Source: JASHVB01 sp963780805
Lineage (GTDB): Bacteria > Pseudomonadota > Alphaproteobacteria > Acetobacterales > Acetobacteraceae
Assembly (NCBI GenBank): GCA_963780805.1
Contig: CAWADP010000013.1
Span: forward strand, 62,001-126,000
DNA: 64,000 nt
Reading direction: 5' to 3'
Part shown: positions 34,945 to 43,916 of the stretch, one piece after another
Layout: each line of letters begins with the position of its first letter
Position numbering within the stretch: the stretch's first letter is position 1
Position numbers and translations under genes: made by a program
Notes under the pieces: model-generated
Database searches by the model: none
What the model was told of the DNA's origin: nothing
Seen by the model: the letters and a program-made list of their open reading frames with translations, nothing else

Positions 34945-36049
34945 CTGGGACGCGGACCGGCCAACCGAGGCCGGATATTGGTTCGCGCCGCCGGGCGGCA
35001 CGGCCGGGTTGACGGGCCCGGCTTCGAAGCCTTCTGGTGCATGGGCTTCTGGTGCGGAAATTCCGAGTGCCCTGTCGGCAACCGCAGCCGCTACGCCCTG
35101 GTCGGCCTCGAGGCTTTCTGGTGCATGGGCTTCTGGTGCGGGAATTTTGCACACACCGCCGGCGAACGCGGCCGAGACGCCATGGGCGACCCCCTCGGCG
35201 TTCGATGCTGGGCGCTTGCCGTGGCAGCGCGGCCGCAGGAGGCCAAGGCGGGCTGAGGAATCCTGGTGTCTCACAGCCGTCTCGTTAGGAATTACGCGAG
35301 ACTCCGCCGCGACGAATGAGACGCGACCGCAGTCTGTCTCGCGACCGTCTCGTTTCGTTTCCTGTGATACGAAGCGCCGCTGATGCTGACCCATGTCGGC
35401 GAGGCGATCAGCCTCCGTCTCATGACCGGGCTTGGCCGGGGGCTTGGCCGGCTTGGCCCGGTCTCCCACGTCTTTGCTGCTCTCACCACCGAAGACGTGC
35501 GTGGCGGCGCCAAGCGCGGCCATGACACGGAGAGTCATCGCCAAAGACGGTTGGTATGAGACAGTGCCGTTGGGCACGGGGCCCTGCCGCACATGCGATG
35601 CGGATCGCAGCAAAGCAAGAATTGGAACGCGAATCAGCAGATGCACGCGGGTGCATCTCGGATCGGGGTCCGGGGAAGCCGCGGACAGGCTGGCGGCCGG
35701 CATGCACGACCGCGGCCAATACCCTTCGCCCGACGTGAAATGGTGCGGTGCCGCAACTTGCCCAGGCCATCCGCGCCTGCCCTCGACCCCGATCCGGGCT
35801 GCATCTGCGTGCATCGGCTGCTGATCCGCGTGACACCTTCTTGCGCCGCCACATGCCCCACCGCCAGGCGGGAGAAGCCGTTGCTCGCGGTGCATAGGTC
35901 TTGGTGCCGCGCCGGTGTGGCGTCGCGGCCAGGGGCTGACGCCGGCCGGAGCGGCGGCACGAATCGGAACGGCGGGGCCAGCCATGTTCTGGCCCCGGGC
36001 ATCAAGCGTGGGTTGTTCGTGCGTAACGTTCAGAAAGCCCGCCACCGGG
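34945..36049. other. 1.1-kb gene-poor region with repeats
   Basis: No protein family can be recognised. CTTCTGGTGCATGGGCTTCT occurs at about 35032 and again 79 bp downstream. GTCTC/GAGAC motifs cluster at 35270-35360. A large imperfect inverted repeat spans about 35560-35870 (see the separate entry). Open frames here look like by-products of GC-rich sequence. Confidence 0.45.
35560..35870. repeat. Large imperfect inverted repeat
   Basis: Segments such as CGCGAATCAGCAGATGCACG (about 35628) and TGCATCGGCTGCTGATCCGC (about 35810), or CATCTCGGATCGGGGTC and GACCCCGATCCGGGCTG, are reverse complements with mismatches. Arms of roughly 100 bp face each other across a centre near 35725. It may be a decayed mobile or palindromic element. 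Confidence 0.5.
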
Positions 36050-36898
36050 CTATGACCCGCCGGGCGGCCCGGTCGCGGAAGCCGTGGGGGGCATGCCCGG
36101 TGCCGACACGGGACGGAACGGATCCACCGGCGGCTCGCCGATGAAGAACCCCAGCACACGCTGGATTCCCTCCCGCTTTTGCTCCGGGAATCCCAGGTTT
36201 GGGTGCTTCCAGCTCTCGCGGTCGAGCTGCTTTTCCCGCCGGCGCATGTCGCGCACGAGGTTGGTGACGCTGCCGCGGTAGAAGTGGATCGCGTCGAACA
36301 ACATGGTCCAGAATGGGCCGAGGCACAGGCTTGGTGACACGCCGAGGTCGCGGCAGATAGCGGCGACCGTCCGGCCGGGCGGGCGGCGGCGGACTTCCTT
36401 CTCGATGTCCTCCATGCTGGGCATGTTTTCGAAAGTGAGCGGTTCCTCCGGGCTGGTGCGGCTTGCGAGCGGCGGCTTGGGTTCCCTCGCGGACGGTGCC
36501 TCGGCTGGTTGCGGTGCAGCGGCCGGTTCTGGTTGCGGCGCGGCCGGTGATTGTGCCGGGCGGCTGGCTCGGACGCGTGGCGGCGGGATCACCAGGTCGC
36601 GGCCGCGTTTGGCACGCTCCAGCAGCATGCGTTCCAGTGCCATCGCGCGCATGATACCGCGGTGGATGTGAGGCAAAATAACTGCGAGGGTGGCGGTGCC
36701 GAAGAACTGCGCGATCGTGGCGAAGCCGCGCCAGAGGGCGCGATGTTCGATGGTAGCCGCGAGATGGCGGCCGTACTCGGCGAGGATCAGGGCGATCTGC
36801 AGGATGGGCGCGATGCGGTCGGGCACGGGTCGGCTGTCCCGATCCTTGGGGGGATCGGGCCGGGTAGGAAGGCCAGCCGAGGTGTGCGCGTCGGTCAC
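36050..36898 (-). CDS. Hypothetical protein with proline/alanine linker
   Basis: From the GTG at 36898 (or an ATG at 36979) the protein has about 282 residues. An N-terminal half with a helical/hydrophobic segment ('ILQIALILAEYGRHLAATIEHRALWRGFATIAQFFGTATLAVILPHIHRGIMRAMALERMLLERAKRG') is joined by a Pro/Ala-rich linker to a C-terminal domain ('LTFENMPSMEDIEKEVRRRPPGRTVAAICRDLGVSPSLCLGPFWTMLFDAIHFYRGSVTNLVRDM'). The second domain resembles a small helix-turn-helix-like unit. I do not know the family. Start choice is uncertain. Confidence 0.65.
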   Translation of the reverse strand: MTDAHTSAGLPTRPDPPKDRDSRPVPDRIAPILQIALILAEYGRHLAATIEHRALWRGFATIAQFFGTATLAVILPHIHRGIMRAMALERMLLERAKRGRDLVIPPPRVRASRPAQSPAAPQPEPAAAPQPAEAPSAREPKPPLASRTSPEEPLTFENMPSMEDIEKEVRRRPPGRTVAAICRDLGVSPSLCLGPFWTMLFDAIHFYRGSVTNLVRDMRRREKQLDRESWKHPNLGFPEQKREGIQRVLGFFIGEPPVDPFRPVSAPGMPPTASATGPPGGS

Positions 36899-37029
36899 GG
36901 TTCGACACACTAACCGATGTCGGCGGGGAGGGCAAGGATTATTTTCTGGACGGGCGGCGGTCGTGTCTGTGTGCCGCAAGCTCTGCCCGCCGTCGACGCC
37001 CGTTCGCAGGTCCGAGTAAGCTGGCCGAC

Positions 37030-37758
37030 ATGTGGTCGCGGATTTTCAGGGTTCTGGATACCGCAGCTAACCGCCTCAATTGGATTCCGCTTCTCTTCGG
37101 GAGCGGTGTCGTGAGTGGCGTGGGGCTGGCTTCCGCATGGATAGCCGCGCAAACAACATGGTTATCCACATATGGCCCGATTGCATGGTGGGCGGCTGCT
37201 TTGAGCGGAGCGTTTATTACAACCATTATTCTGATAGGAGTTGTTCAGGTCAGATTTGTTTGGCTGAAAGGGGTAGCTATCGGACACTGGCCAGAAGCAG
37301 TCGATAATATAAACCCGCTAGATTCTGAATTCACGCGACGGCGCATCAACATCCAAGACCTTGTAAGTCCGGTAACATACAGTGTCAGTAAAAAGAGATT
37401 TGTTGACTGTGAACTGATAGGACCAGCAAACATAATGTTCCGCAGCAACATTAACGCAAATGGCGCGAGATTCATCAATTGCGACATTGTGATGCTACGG
37501 CCAAAGGGAGCCGCACTTGTGAATGTTGTGCCTTTTAATGACATACAAATATTTGGTGGAACCGTAAGTAAATGTACCATCTACCTTCCTGAGGCCATGG
37601 TAGATACTTTTATCAATATGGGTGCAAGATTCGTCTCGCTAACTGGCCGCCCCGATCTAGACGGCCAAGACCAGGTCCCACCGTGGCTCGCGGCTACAAA
37701 TCCTCCAACTTCATCCCCGCCATCTCCAGCGCCGCCAGCGTCGCCACCAGAAAGGTAG
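37030..37758 (+). CDS. Low-GC two-helix membrane protein, 3' end probably recombined
   Basis: The 242-residue ORF has two membrane helices (about residues 18-40 and 52-74) and a soluble C-terminal part ('VSPVTYSVSKKRFVDCELIGPANIMFRSNINANGARFINCDIVML…NDIQIFGGTVSKCTIYLPEAMVDTFINMGARFVSLTG') with a pentapeptide- or beta-helix-like rhythm. It is strikingly AT-richer than its surroundings, so it was probably acquired. The final ~22 residues (NPPTSSPPSPAPPASPPER) are the antisense reading of a DUF6471 gene end, which suggests the original C-terminus was replaced at a junction near 37690. Confidence 0.65.
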   Translation: MWSRIFRVLDTAANRLNWIPLLFGSGVVSGVGLASAWIAAQTTWLSTYGPIAWWAAALSGAFITTIILIGVVQVRFVWLKGVAIGHWPEAVDNINPLDSEFTRRRINIQDLVSPVTYSVSKKRFVDCELIGPANIMFRSNINANGARFINCDIVMLRPKGAALVNVVPFNDIQIFGGTVSKCTIYLPEAMVDTFINMGARFVSLTGRPDLDGQDQVPPWLAATNPPTSSPPSPAPPASPPER

Positions 37759-37935
37759 CGGGGAACGCGCCCCGCTTCAGCTTGGCCTTGATGGTGGTTT
37801 CCGACTCTTCCAGCAGCCCATGCTCCCTCAGCCGCTCGGCCAGATCGGCATAGGTCAGCTTCCGCCGCTTCAACTCGGCCTTGACGAAGCTGGACAGCCG
37901 ATCCCGTAGCTCTTCTTCAGTCTGCGCAAGAGCAG
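37694..37935 (-). pseudogene. DUF6471-domain protein, 5'-truncated
   Basis: The minus strand encodes EEELRDRLSSFVKAELKRRKLTYADLAERLREHGLLEESETTIKAKLKRGAFPATFLVATLAALEMAGMKLEDL then a stop. This is the whole DUF6471 domain, a helix-turn-helix-like fold. No ATG, GTG or TTG in a sensible place precedes it: upstream of about 37935 the sequence belongs to something else on the other strand. It may still use an unusual start, but truncation seems likelier. Confidence 0.6.
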
Positions 37936-38103
37936 CGGTGCACGCTGGGCCGCGCCGAGGCGGAGGCCGGCGGTTGGTTCAACGGACCACCCTACGAGGT
38001 GGCGGAGTTCGTGTTCAATGAAGCCGATATGCCGGTCTGCGCTTTTGAGCCGGATCCCGACATGCCGAGCGAACCGGCGGCGGACGAGACTTCCGAGGAA
38101 TAG
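37936..38103 (+). pseudogene. C-terminal gene fragment of unknown type
   Basis: A plus-strand frame encodes CTLGRAEAEAGGWFNGPPYEVAEFVFNEADMPVCAFEPDPDMPSEPAADETSEE and a TAG at 38101. Codon use is gene-like and the acidic end is natural-looking, but no start codon exists. It abuts the truncated DUF6471 segment, and both appear cut at about 37930. Confidence 0.3.
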
Positions 38104-38266
38104 CCGCACACAGCCGCGGGCATCGCACGGACGAGAGTAGGGCACATGCTGGCGGCCTTTGCACAGTGGGCGCTTTGTTGAAACCCGGTCTTCGGAATCG
38201 CCGATCGCCGTCCCTCCATCCAATCCGGGTTTGCAGCGACGCGGCGGCATGGTGCAGCGTGGTCGC

Positions 38267-39058
38267 ATGCCCGAAACGTCCCTCTATCCCGCCGTCAAGC
38301 GCTTCCTCGAAGCCGCCGGCTTCCGCGTGAAGGGCGAGGTCAGGGGTTGCGATGCGGTCGCCGTCCAGGACGGTGAACCCGTGCGTCTGGCGATCGTGGA
38401 GATGAAGCTTGGGTTCAGCCTCGATCTGCTGCTGCAAGCGGTGGATCGCATGCGCATGGCGGATGAGGTGTGGCTGGCCGTGCCGGCGACCAGGCGCGGC
38501 CGGGACCGGGATCGCCGCGTGCATCGGCTGTGCCGCATGCTTGGATTCGGCCTGATGGCCGTTCATGTCTCGCATGGCCGTGTCGAGGTGCTCGCCGAAC
38601 CCGGCCCCTACCGGCCACGTCCGGACCCGCGCCGCCGGGCGCGCTTGCTGACAGAGCACGCGCGGCGCAGCGGTGATCCATCGCCGGGTGGCTCTGCCCG
38701 GCAGCCGATCATGACCGCCTATCGGCAGCAGGCGTTGGCCTGTGCGGCATTGCTGCGGTCCGGGCCGGGGCGGCCGCGCGACCTGCGGGCGGTCGCGCCG
38801 GACGCCGGGCGAATCCTCCGCCGCAACGTGTATGGCTGGTTCGAGCGTGCCGACCGCGGGGTCTATCGCCTCACTCCAAGCGGTGAAGCGGCCTTGCAGC
38901 GCTGGCCCTGCGTGGAACCACCAGCCGCCGAGGCGCTCGCTCAGTGTCCGGCGATAGCCGCCGCGGCAGGGGATTGCCGCACGACATCGACATCGGGAAC
39001 GTCGCCGAAGAGATCGCTGACGCGCCAGAGCATGGGTGTTGCGGCCGATCATCCTTGA
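38267..39058 (+). CDS. DUF2161-family PD-(D/E)xK-like protein
   Basis: From ATG 38267 the protein is 263 residues: 'MPETSLYPAVKRFLEAAGFRVKGEVRGCDAVAVQDGEPVRLAIVEMKLGFSLDLLLQAVDRMRMADEVWLAVP'. The 'D-A-V … I-V-E-M-K' pattern is a nuclease-type core and is typical of DUF2161. A winged-helix-like end ('RRNVYGWFERADRGVYRLTPSGEAALQRW') follows. The last ~35 residues (after ALAQ) look unlike the family and may be read-through past a damaged stop. Function unknown. Confidence 0.78.
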   Translation: MPETSLYPAVKRFLEAAGFRVKGEVRGCDAVAVQDGEPVRLAIVEMKLGFSLDLLLQAVDRMRMADEVWLAVPATRRGRDRDRRVHRLCRMLGFGLMAVHVSHGRVEVLAEPGPYRPRPDPRRRARLLTEHARRSGDPSPGGSARQPIMTAYRQQALACAALLRSGPGRPRDLRAVAPDAGRILRRNVYGWFERADRGVYRLTPSGEAALQRWPCVEPPAAEALAQCPAIAAAAGDCRTTSTSGTSPKRSLTRQSMGVAADHP

Positions 39059-39194
39059 CGTTGCGCGCCTCGGGAGTCGCGCCGAAGCGAAGGCCACGAA
39101 TTGGCCAACCGGCCGCCCGATGCAACGACTGATATCGGCTTCGACAACGCCAATCTATTTGGAAGGAAATCTGCCGCACGCAGCGTCCGTGTCG

Positions 39195-39659
39195 CTAACC
39201 AAGTGCCTTGATCATCAACAGGCAGGGATTGCTGGCGGTCCACAACGTCGGGAAGACTTCGAGCGGCAGGAATCCGATGGCGGCATAAAACGCGCGGGTG
39301 CGCGTATAGAACGGATCGGGATGGGAGGCCGCCAACGTCTTGACGGTGAGAAACTTCAGGCCCACCTGGCGACAGCTTGCCTCTGCCGCCGCGAAAAGCC
39401 GCCGGCCGGCCTCCTGCCGCTGCCACGGCTTCTTGACGCCGAGCACATAGGCCTCGGCTGCGGCTGGCGTATGGATCTTCAGCGACAGAAAGCCGACGAC
39501 AGCGCCATCCACGACGCAACCGAACATTGGCAGGGCATCGGCGTGGCGCGCATGGTCCTCCACCGCGTGTGGCAGACCAAACCACTCGGGCAGCGCGTGC
39601 AACATGTCGATGCAGACGGCCCGCTTGTTGGTCTTGATGGGCGTGATGGTGGCATCCAT
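39195..39659 (-). CDS. GNAT-family N-acetyltransferase
   Basis: The 154-residue enzyme transfers an acetyl group from acetyl-CoA to an unknown amine. 'GAVVGFLSLKIHTPAAAEAYVLGVKKPWQRQEAGRRLFAAAEASCRQVGLKFLTVKTL' contains the acetyl-CoA-binding strand-helix (Q-R-x-x-x-G-x-x-L variant). 'FYTRTRAFYAAIGFLPLEVFPTLW' is the usual C-terminal strand. It lies alone between the DUF2161 gene and the Lrp regulator. Confidence 0.85.
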   Translation of the reverse strand: MDATITPIKTNKRAVCIDMLHALPEWFGLPHAVEDHARHADALPMFGCVVDGAVVGFLSLKIHTPAAAEAYVLGVKKPWQRQEAGRRLFAAAEASCRQVGLKFLTVKTLAASHPDPFYTRTRAFYAAIGFLPLEVFPTLWTASNPCLLMIKALG

Positions 39660-39699
39660 GGCAACGCCTCCTCCATAGTCGAAATGACGCCTCCCGAAC

Positions 39700-40191
39700 T
39701 CACCCGTCCCGCGCCAGCCGCCGCACCGGCAACCGGGGCGCCTCCTTCAGCCGGTCGAGCACGATCGATGACCGCACCCGCGCCACGCTCTCGTGCCGCA
39801 GCAGCACCTCGTTCACCAGCACCGACAGGTCCTTCAAATCCGGCAGCACCGCCTTCAGCAGGTAATCGGCGTCGCCGGTCATCGCGTAGGCCTCCTGCAC
39901 CTCGTCGAGCCGGGAGATCAGCGCGCGGAACCGCTCGGCGTTGTCGCCGCTATGCGCGGCGAGCGTCACCTGGATGAACACCAGCAGCCGGAAGCCGAGC
40001 GCCTCGGCGTCGAGTTCGGCGCGGTAGGCGCGGATCAGCCCGGCCGCCTCCAGCGCGGCGCGGCGGCGCGAGCATTGCGACGGCGACAGCCCGATCCGCT
40101 CGCCGATCTCCTGGTTGGTCAGCCGGCCGTTGTCCTGTAGCGCGGCGAGCAGGCGCAGGTCGAAGGCGTCGAGGGCGGGCGTGGCGTGCAT
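39700..40191 (-). CDS. Lrp/AsnC-family transcriptional regulator
   Basis: The 163-residue regulator has an N-terminal helix-turn-helix ('LDAFDLRLLAALQDNGRLTNQEIGERIGLSPSQCSRRRAALEAAGLI') and a C-terminal RAM ligand-binding domain ('EVQEAYAMTGDADYLLKAVLPDLKDLSVLVNEVLLRHESVARVRSSIVL'). It is divergent to hppD with 115 bp between them, so it probably controls tyrosine catabolism in response to an aromatic amino acid; this role is inferred from position. Confidence 0.92.
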   Translation of the reverse strand: MHATPALDAFDLRLLAALQDNGRLTNQEIGERIGLSPSQCSRRRAALEAAGLIRAYRAELDAEALGFRLLVFIQVTLAAHSGDNAERFRALISRLDEVQEAYAMTGDADYLLKAVLPDLKDLSVLVNEVLLRHESVARVRSSIVLDRLKEAPRLPVRRLARDG

Positions 40192-40306
40192 GGCGAGCCA
40201 CTATAACGCACGATCCATGCGCCGTACCCGCGGATGTTGACCGTATTCGCACACATGTTGCGTGACCCCGCGCGCACCCTCCGGGCAACCACAGGAGGAG
40301 TTCGCC

Positions 40307-41425
40307 ATGGGTCCGTTTCCTCACGACGCGCCGCCGGCGTGCATCTCGGCCGACAACCCGATGGGCACCGACGGCTTCGCCTTCGTCGAGTTCGCCCACC
40401 CGCAGCCCGAAGCGCTGCACGCCCTGTTCCGCCTGCTGGGTTTCGCCCCCGTCGCCCACCACCGGACGCGGCTCGTCACCGTCTATCGCCAGGGCGATGT
40501 GGACTACATCGTCAACGAGGACCCCGACAGCCGCGCCGCCGCCTTCGCCGCATCGCATGGCCCGTGCGCACCGTCGATGGGGTTCCGCGTGGTCGATGCC
40601 AGCCACGCCTACCGCCGCGCAGTGGAACTTGGCGCCCAGCCGGCTGATGGGCCTGGCCGTCCCACCCTGGACGTTCCGGCGCTGCAAGGCATCGGTGGCA
40701 GCGCGCTCTATCTGGTAGATCGCTACGGGGCCAAAGGCTCGGTTTACGACGCGGACTTCGTCTGGACCGGCGAACGCGATCCACACCCGCCCGGCACCGG
40801 CCTGTTCCATATCGACCACCTGACCCACAACGTCGGCCGCGGCCGCATGGATCACTGGGCCGGATTCTACCAGCGGCTGTTTAACTTCCGCGAGATCCGC
40901 TATTTCGACATCAAGGGCGAATACACCGGCTTGTATTCCCGCGCACTGACCAGCCCCGACGGCCGCATCCGCATCCCGATCAACGAATCCGCCGACGACA
41001 ACAGCCAGATCGCGGAGTTCCTGCGCGCCTACCAGGGCGAGGGCATCCAGCACATCGCCTGCGGTTGCCGCGACATCCACGCCTCGGTGGATGCGCTCCG
41101 CGCGGCCGGCCTGGCCTTCATGCCATCCCCACCCGAGACCTATTACCAACGCGTGGCCGAACGCGTACCCGGCCACACCGAGGACGTCGCCCGTCTGCAA
41201 CGCAACGGTATCCTGCTCGACGGCACCGGCTCGGATGCGGTTTCGGACCGGCCCGCACGGGTGCTGCTGCAGATCTTCTCCGCCACGGTGATCGGCCCGA
41301 TCTTCTTCGAATTCATCCAGCGCAAAGGCGACGACGGCTTCGGCGAAGGCAACTTCCGCGCGTTGTTCGTTTCGATTGAGGAAGACCAAATTCGCCGCGG
41401 CGTGTTGCAGCGCCGTGCCGCGTAG
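40307..41425 (+). CDS. hppD: 4-hydroxyphenylpyruvate dioxygenase
   Basis: The 372-residue iron enzyme converts 4-hydroxyphenylpyruvate to homogentisate. The two VOC domains carry iron ligands in 'LFHIDHLTHNV' and 'GIQHIACGCRDI' plus the C-terminal Glu in 'IFFEFIQRKGDDGFGEGNFRALFVSIE', the family signature. The ATG at 40307 follows CAGGAGGAGTTCGCC, an ideal ribosome-binding site. hmgA, the next pathway step, lies 297 bp downstream. Confidence 0.96.
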   Translation: MGPFPHDAPPACISADNPMGTDGFAFVEFAHPQPEALHALFRLLGFAPVAHHRTRLVTVYRQGDVDYIVNEDPDSRAAAFAASHGPCAPSMGFRVVDASHAYRRAVELGAQPADGPGRPTLDVPALQGIGGSALYLVDRYGAKGSVYDADFVWTGERDPHPPGTGLFHIDHLTHNVGRGRMDHWAGFYQRLFNFREIRYFDIKGEYTGLYSRALTSPDGRIRIPINESADDNSQIAEFLRAYQGEGIQHIACGCRDIHASVDALRAAGLAFMPSPPETYYQRVAERVPGHTEDVARLQRNGILLDGTGSDAVSDRPARVLLQIFSATVIGPIFFEFIQRKGDDGFGEGNFRALFVSIEEDQIRRGVLQRRAA

Positions 41426-41541
41426 GGCGGATGGCAATCCGCCGTCAGGTGCGTCGGACTTCTCCGGGACGACGGATGTCAAACCGCTGTCCCGTCCTGT
41501 GCGGCGGACTGCGTCCACCCTGCGATTGGCGCTCGAGCTGT

Positions 41542-41624
41542 GTCATTGCGAACGAAGCGAAGCAACCTCCCGCGAGTGATGTGCTTACTCGCGAGGAGAT
41601 TGCTTCGCTGCGCTCGCAATGACA
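41542..41624. repeat. Palindromic TCATTGCGAGC element, copy 2
   Basis: It opens GTCATTGCGAACGAAGCGAA and closes TTCGCTGCGCTCGCAATGAC, with the inner CTCCCGCGAGTGA shared with copy 1. It lies between hppD and hmgA, where a hairpin could reduce read-through or stabilise the hppD message. A diverged GGGCGGATGG-type element precedes it at about 41420-41520. Confidence 0.85.
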
Positions 41625-41722
41625 CGTTCACCCGCGGCATCGAAGCGTCAGGATGACAGCACCAGCGATAATCCGTCGCACAGTGACGATAATTCGCCCC
41701 GTGAAGGCAAGGGAGGAACCTG

Positions 41723-43084
41723 ATGGACGTGCTCTCGCCCCAGCCCGGCGCCGTGACCGTCGCGGCACCCGGCTACATGTCCGGCTTCGGCAACGGCTTC
41801 GAGACCGAGGCACTGCCGGGCGCGCTGCCTGTCGGCCGCAACTCGCCGCAGCGATGCGCCTATGGGCTGTATGCCGAGCAAATCAGTGGCTCGCCCTTCA
41901 CCGCTCCGCGCGGCCGCAACCAACGGTCCTGGCTGTACCGCATCCGCCCGACCGTGGCGCATTGGGGCGAGTTCCAGCCGCTCGACGCCGGCCTGTGGCG
42001 CACTGCCCCGTGCACCGGCCCTTGTACCGGCCCCTGCGCCGACGTCGCGCTGCCGCCCGCGCCGCTGCGTTGGGACCCGCTGCCGCTGCCCGACGAACCC
42101 ACCACGTTCCTGCAAGGCATCCGCACCGTCACCACTGCCGGCGACGCCGCCACGCAGATCGGCATGGCGGTGCATGTCTATCTCGCCAACCGCTCCATGA
42201 CCGACACCTATTTCTATAACGCCGACGGCGAGGTACTGTTCGTGCCGCAGCTCGGTGCGCTGCGGCTCTGCACCGAGTTCGGCGTGATCGACATCGCGCC
42301 CGGCGAGATCGCGGTCCTGCCGCGCGGCGTGAAGCTGCGCGTCGAATTGCCGGACGGCTCCGCGCGCGGCTATCTGTGCGAGAACTACGGCGGCACCTTT
42401 ACGTTGCCCGAGCGCGGCCCGATCGGCGCCAACTGCCTGGCCAATCCGCGCGACTTCCTGACTCCGGTCGCGGCTTACGAAGATTGCGAGGCTCCGTCCC
42501 GGCTGGTGGTGAAGTGGGGCGGCGCGCTGTGGCAGGCGGCGCTGGACCATTCGCCGCTCGACGTGGTGGCGTGGCACGGCAACTACGCGCCGTACAAGTA
42601 TGACCTGCGGCGGTTCTCTCCGGTGGGGCCGGTGTTGTTCGACCATGCCGATCCCAGCATCTTCACCACGCTGACCGCTCCCAGCGAGACGCCCGGCACC
42701 GCCAACGTCGATTTCGTCATCTTTCCGGAACGCTGGATGGTGGCGGAGAACACCTTCCGTCCGCCCTGGTATCACATGAACATCATGAGCGAGTTCATGG
42801 GCCTGATCTTCGGCGCCTATGATGCGAAGCCTCAGGGGTTCGAGCCCGGTGGGTTCTCGCTGCACAACTGCATGCTGCCGCACGGCCCCGACCGCGACGC
42901 GTTCGAAGCCGCGAGCAATGCGGACCTGCGCCCGCACAAGCTGGAAAACACACTGGCCTTTATGTTCGAGACGCGATTCCCGCAGCGGGTCACGGCGTAT
43001 GCCGCGGGCGTGGCGCAGCGGCAGCGCGAGTATGGGGGCTACGGTCGGCACCTCGTCCGAAGGTTCGATCCGACCCGGGTGTGA
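41723..43084 (+). CDS. hmgA: Homogentisate 1,2-dioxygenase
   Basis: The 453-residue iron dioxygenase opens the homogentisate ring to maleylacetoacetate. 'YMSGFGNGFETEALPGALPVGRNSPQRCAYGLYAEQISGSPFTAPRGRNQRSWLYRIRPTV' is the conserved start, and 'VDFVIFPERWMVAENTFRPPWYHMNIMSEFMGLIFG' holds the iron ligands. The ATG follows AGGGAGGAACCTG. Fumarylacetoacetase and maleylacetoacetate isomerase are not in the window. Confidence 0.96.
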   Translation: MDVLSPQPGAVTVAAPGYMSGFGNGFETEALPGALPVGRNSPQRCAYGLYAEQISGSPFTAPRGRNQRSWLYRIRPTVAHWGEFQPLDAGLWRTAPCTGPCTGPCADVALPPAPLRWDPLPLPDEPTTFLQGIRTVTTAGDAATQIGMAVHVYLANRSMTDTYFYNADGEVLFVPQLGALRLCTEFGVIDIAPGEIAVLPRGVKLRVELPDGSARGYLCENYGGTFTLPERGPIGANCLANPRDFLTPVAAYEDCEAPSRLVVKWGGALWQAALDHSPLDVVAWHGNYAPYKYDLRRFSPVGPVLFDHADPSIFTTLTAPSETPGTANVDFVIFPERWMVAENTFRPPWYHMNIMSEFMGLIFGAYDAKPQGFEPGGFSLHNCMLPHGPDRDAFEAASNADLRPHKLENTLAFMFETRFPQRVTAYAAGVAQRQREYGGYGRHLVRRFDPTRV

Positions 43085-43107
43085 CGGAGACAGGCCATGA
43101 CCCCAAA

Positions 43108-43215
43108 GACTCCCCCTCCGCTAGTGGTTGGGGGGAGGGGTACGTGGGGCTGTGGAATTGTGCCTGTACGCACCCCTCCACCAAGCTCTTGTCGCACAAG
43201 GGGAGGGGGAGAGTC
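43108..43215. repeat. Palindromic CTCCCC element, copy 2
   Basis: It runs from GACTCCCCCTCC to GGGGAGGGGGAGAGTC with inner GGTTGGGGGGAGGGGTACG and CGCACCCCTCCACC. It lies directly after hmgA and may serve as its terminator. Confidence 0.8.
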
Positions 43216-43266
43216 ATAGTAGTTTCATCCCCATGAATTCTTTAGCAATCCTCTCGCCCGCTCAGC

Positions 43267-43671
43267 TTACAAATAGGCCAGCACGCGCTGCCAGAACGTC
43301 TTTTGCTTGGGAGCCAATGGCACGCCGCCGCCCAATTCTACCGTCACGACCGTGTCGGGTGCAGCCTCCTGGTGTGCGATCTGGTAGCGTACGGCCCGCC
43401 AAGGCATGCCCGAGGCGGCGATATTACCGCGGACCTCCGTCACTTCCGCGGAACAATCATAATGGTCGCTGAAATATCCTCCCGACAGCGTACGGATATC
43501 GTTCAGGAAGACGCTCTCGAGGTGAAAGCGATCCCGCAACGTGGCGTAAGCGAGGCCGAGCGCCTCGTCGCTGGTGCACGCTGGCGGTGCATTCCGGTGC
43601 AGATACATTCCCGCGCCCACCAGCAAGGCGGCGGCGGCAAGGCAGGCAACGAAAGCATTACGGAAAATCAA
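43267..43671 (-). CDS. Membrane-anchored or secreted hypothetical protein
   Basis: The 134-residue protein starts MIFRNAFVACLAAAALLVGAGMYLHR, a signal anchor. The outer part ('ACTSDEALGLAYATLRDRFHLESVFLNDIRTLSGGYFSDHYDCSAEVTEVRGNIAASGMPWRAVRYQIAHQ') is reminiscent of small periplasmic domains that sample their own 'Y.I' strand, but no family is certain. Two Cys could form a disulfide. Confidence 0.7.
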   Translation of the reverse strand: MIFRNAFVACLAAAALLVGAGMYLHRNAPPACTSDEALGLAYATLRDRFHLESVFLNDIRTLSGGYFSDHYDCSAEVTEVRGNIAASGMPWRAVRYQIAHQEAAPDTVVTVELGGGVPLAPKQKTFWQRVLAYL

Positions 43672-43916
43672 CCGTCAAACTCCGGCTGGCAGGTCCTGGA
43701 GGGAGAGCTTCCGTGCAGGATAGTTGACTTCTTGCAGTTATACCAGGCACCCAACAGAATGACGCAGGGCGTTTGAACTTTCTCGGCATGCTCCGCCAGC
43801 GTTCAGGGTCAATCGAAAAGACTGAGTCTTGACGCTGTGCCAAGCCGGCACCTTCCGTCATGGCGGGTTTGACCCGGCCATGACGGGAGGCGTCCGGGCG
43901 CCGTCCGGCAACGGTC

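Noticed and set aside
33055..36159. A 1034-codon minus-strand frame across uvrC
   Set aside because: It is the reverse of uvrC and gene-poor DNA, rich in Arg and His as is typical of shadows.
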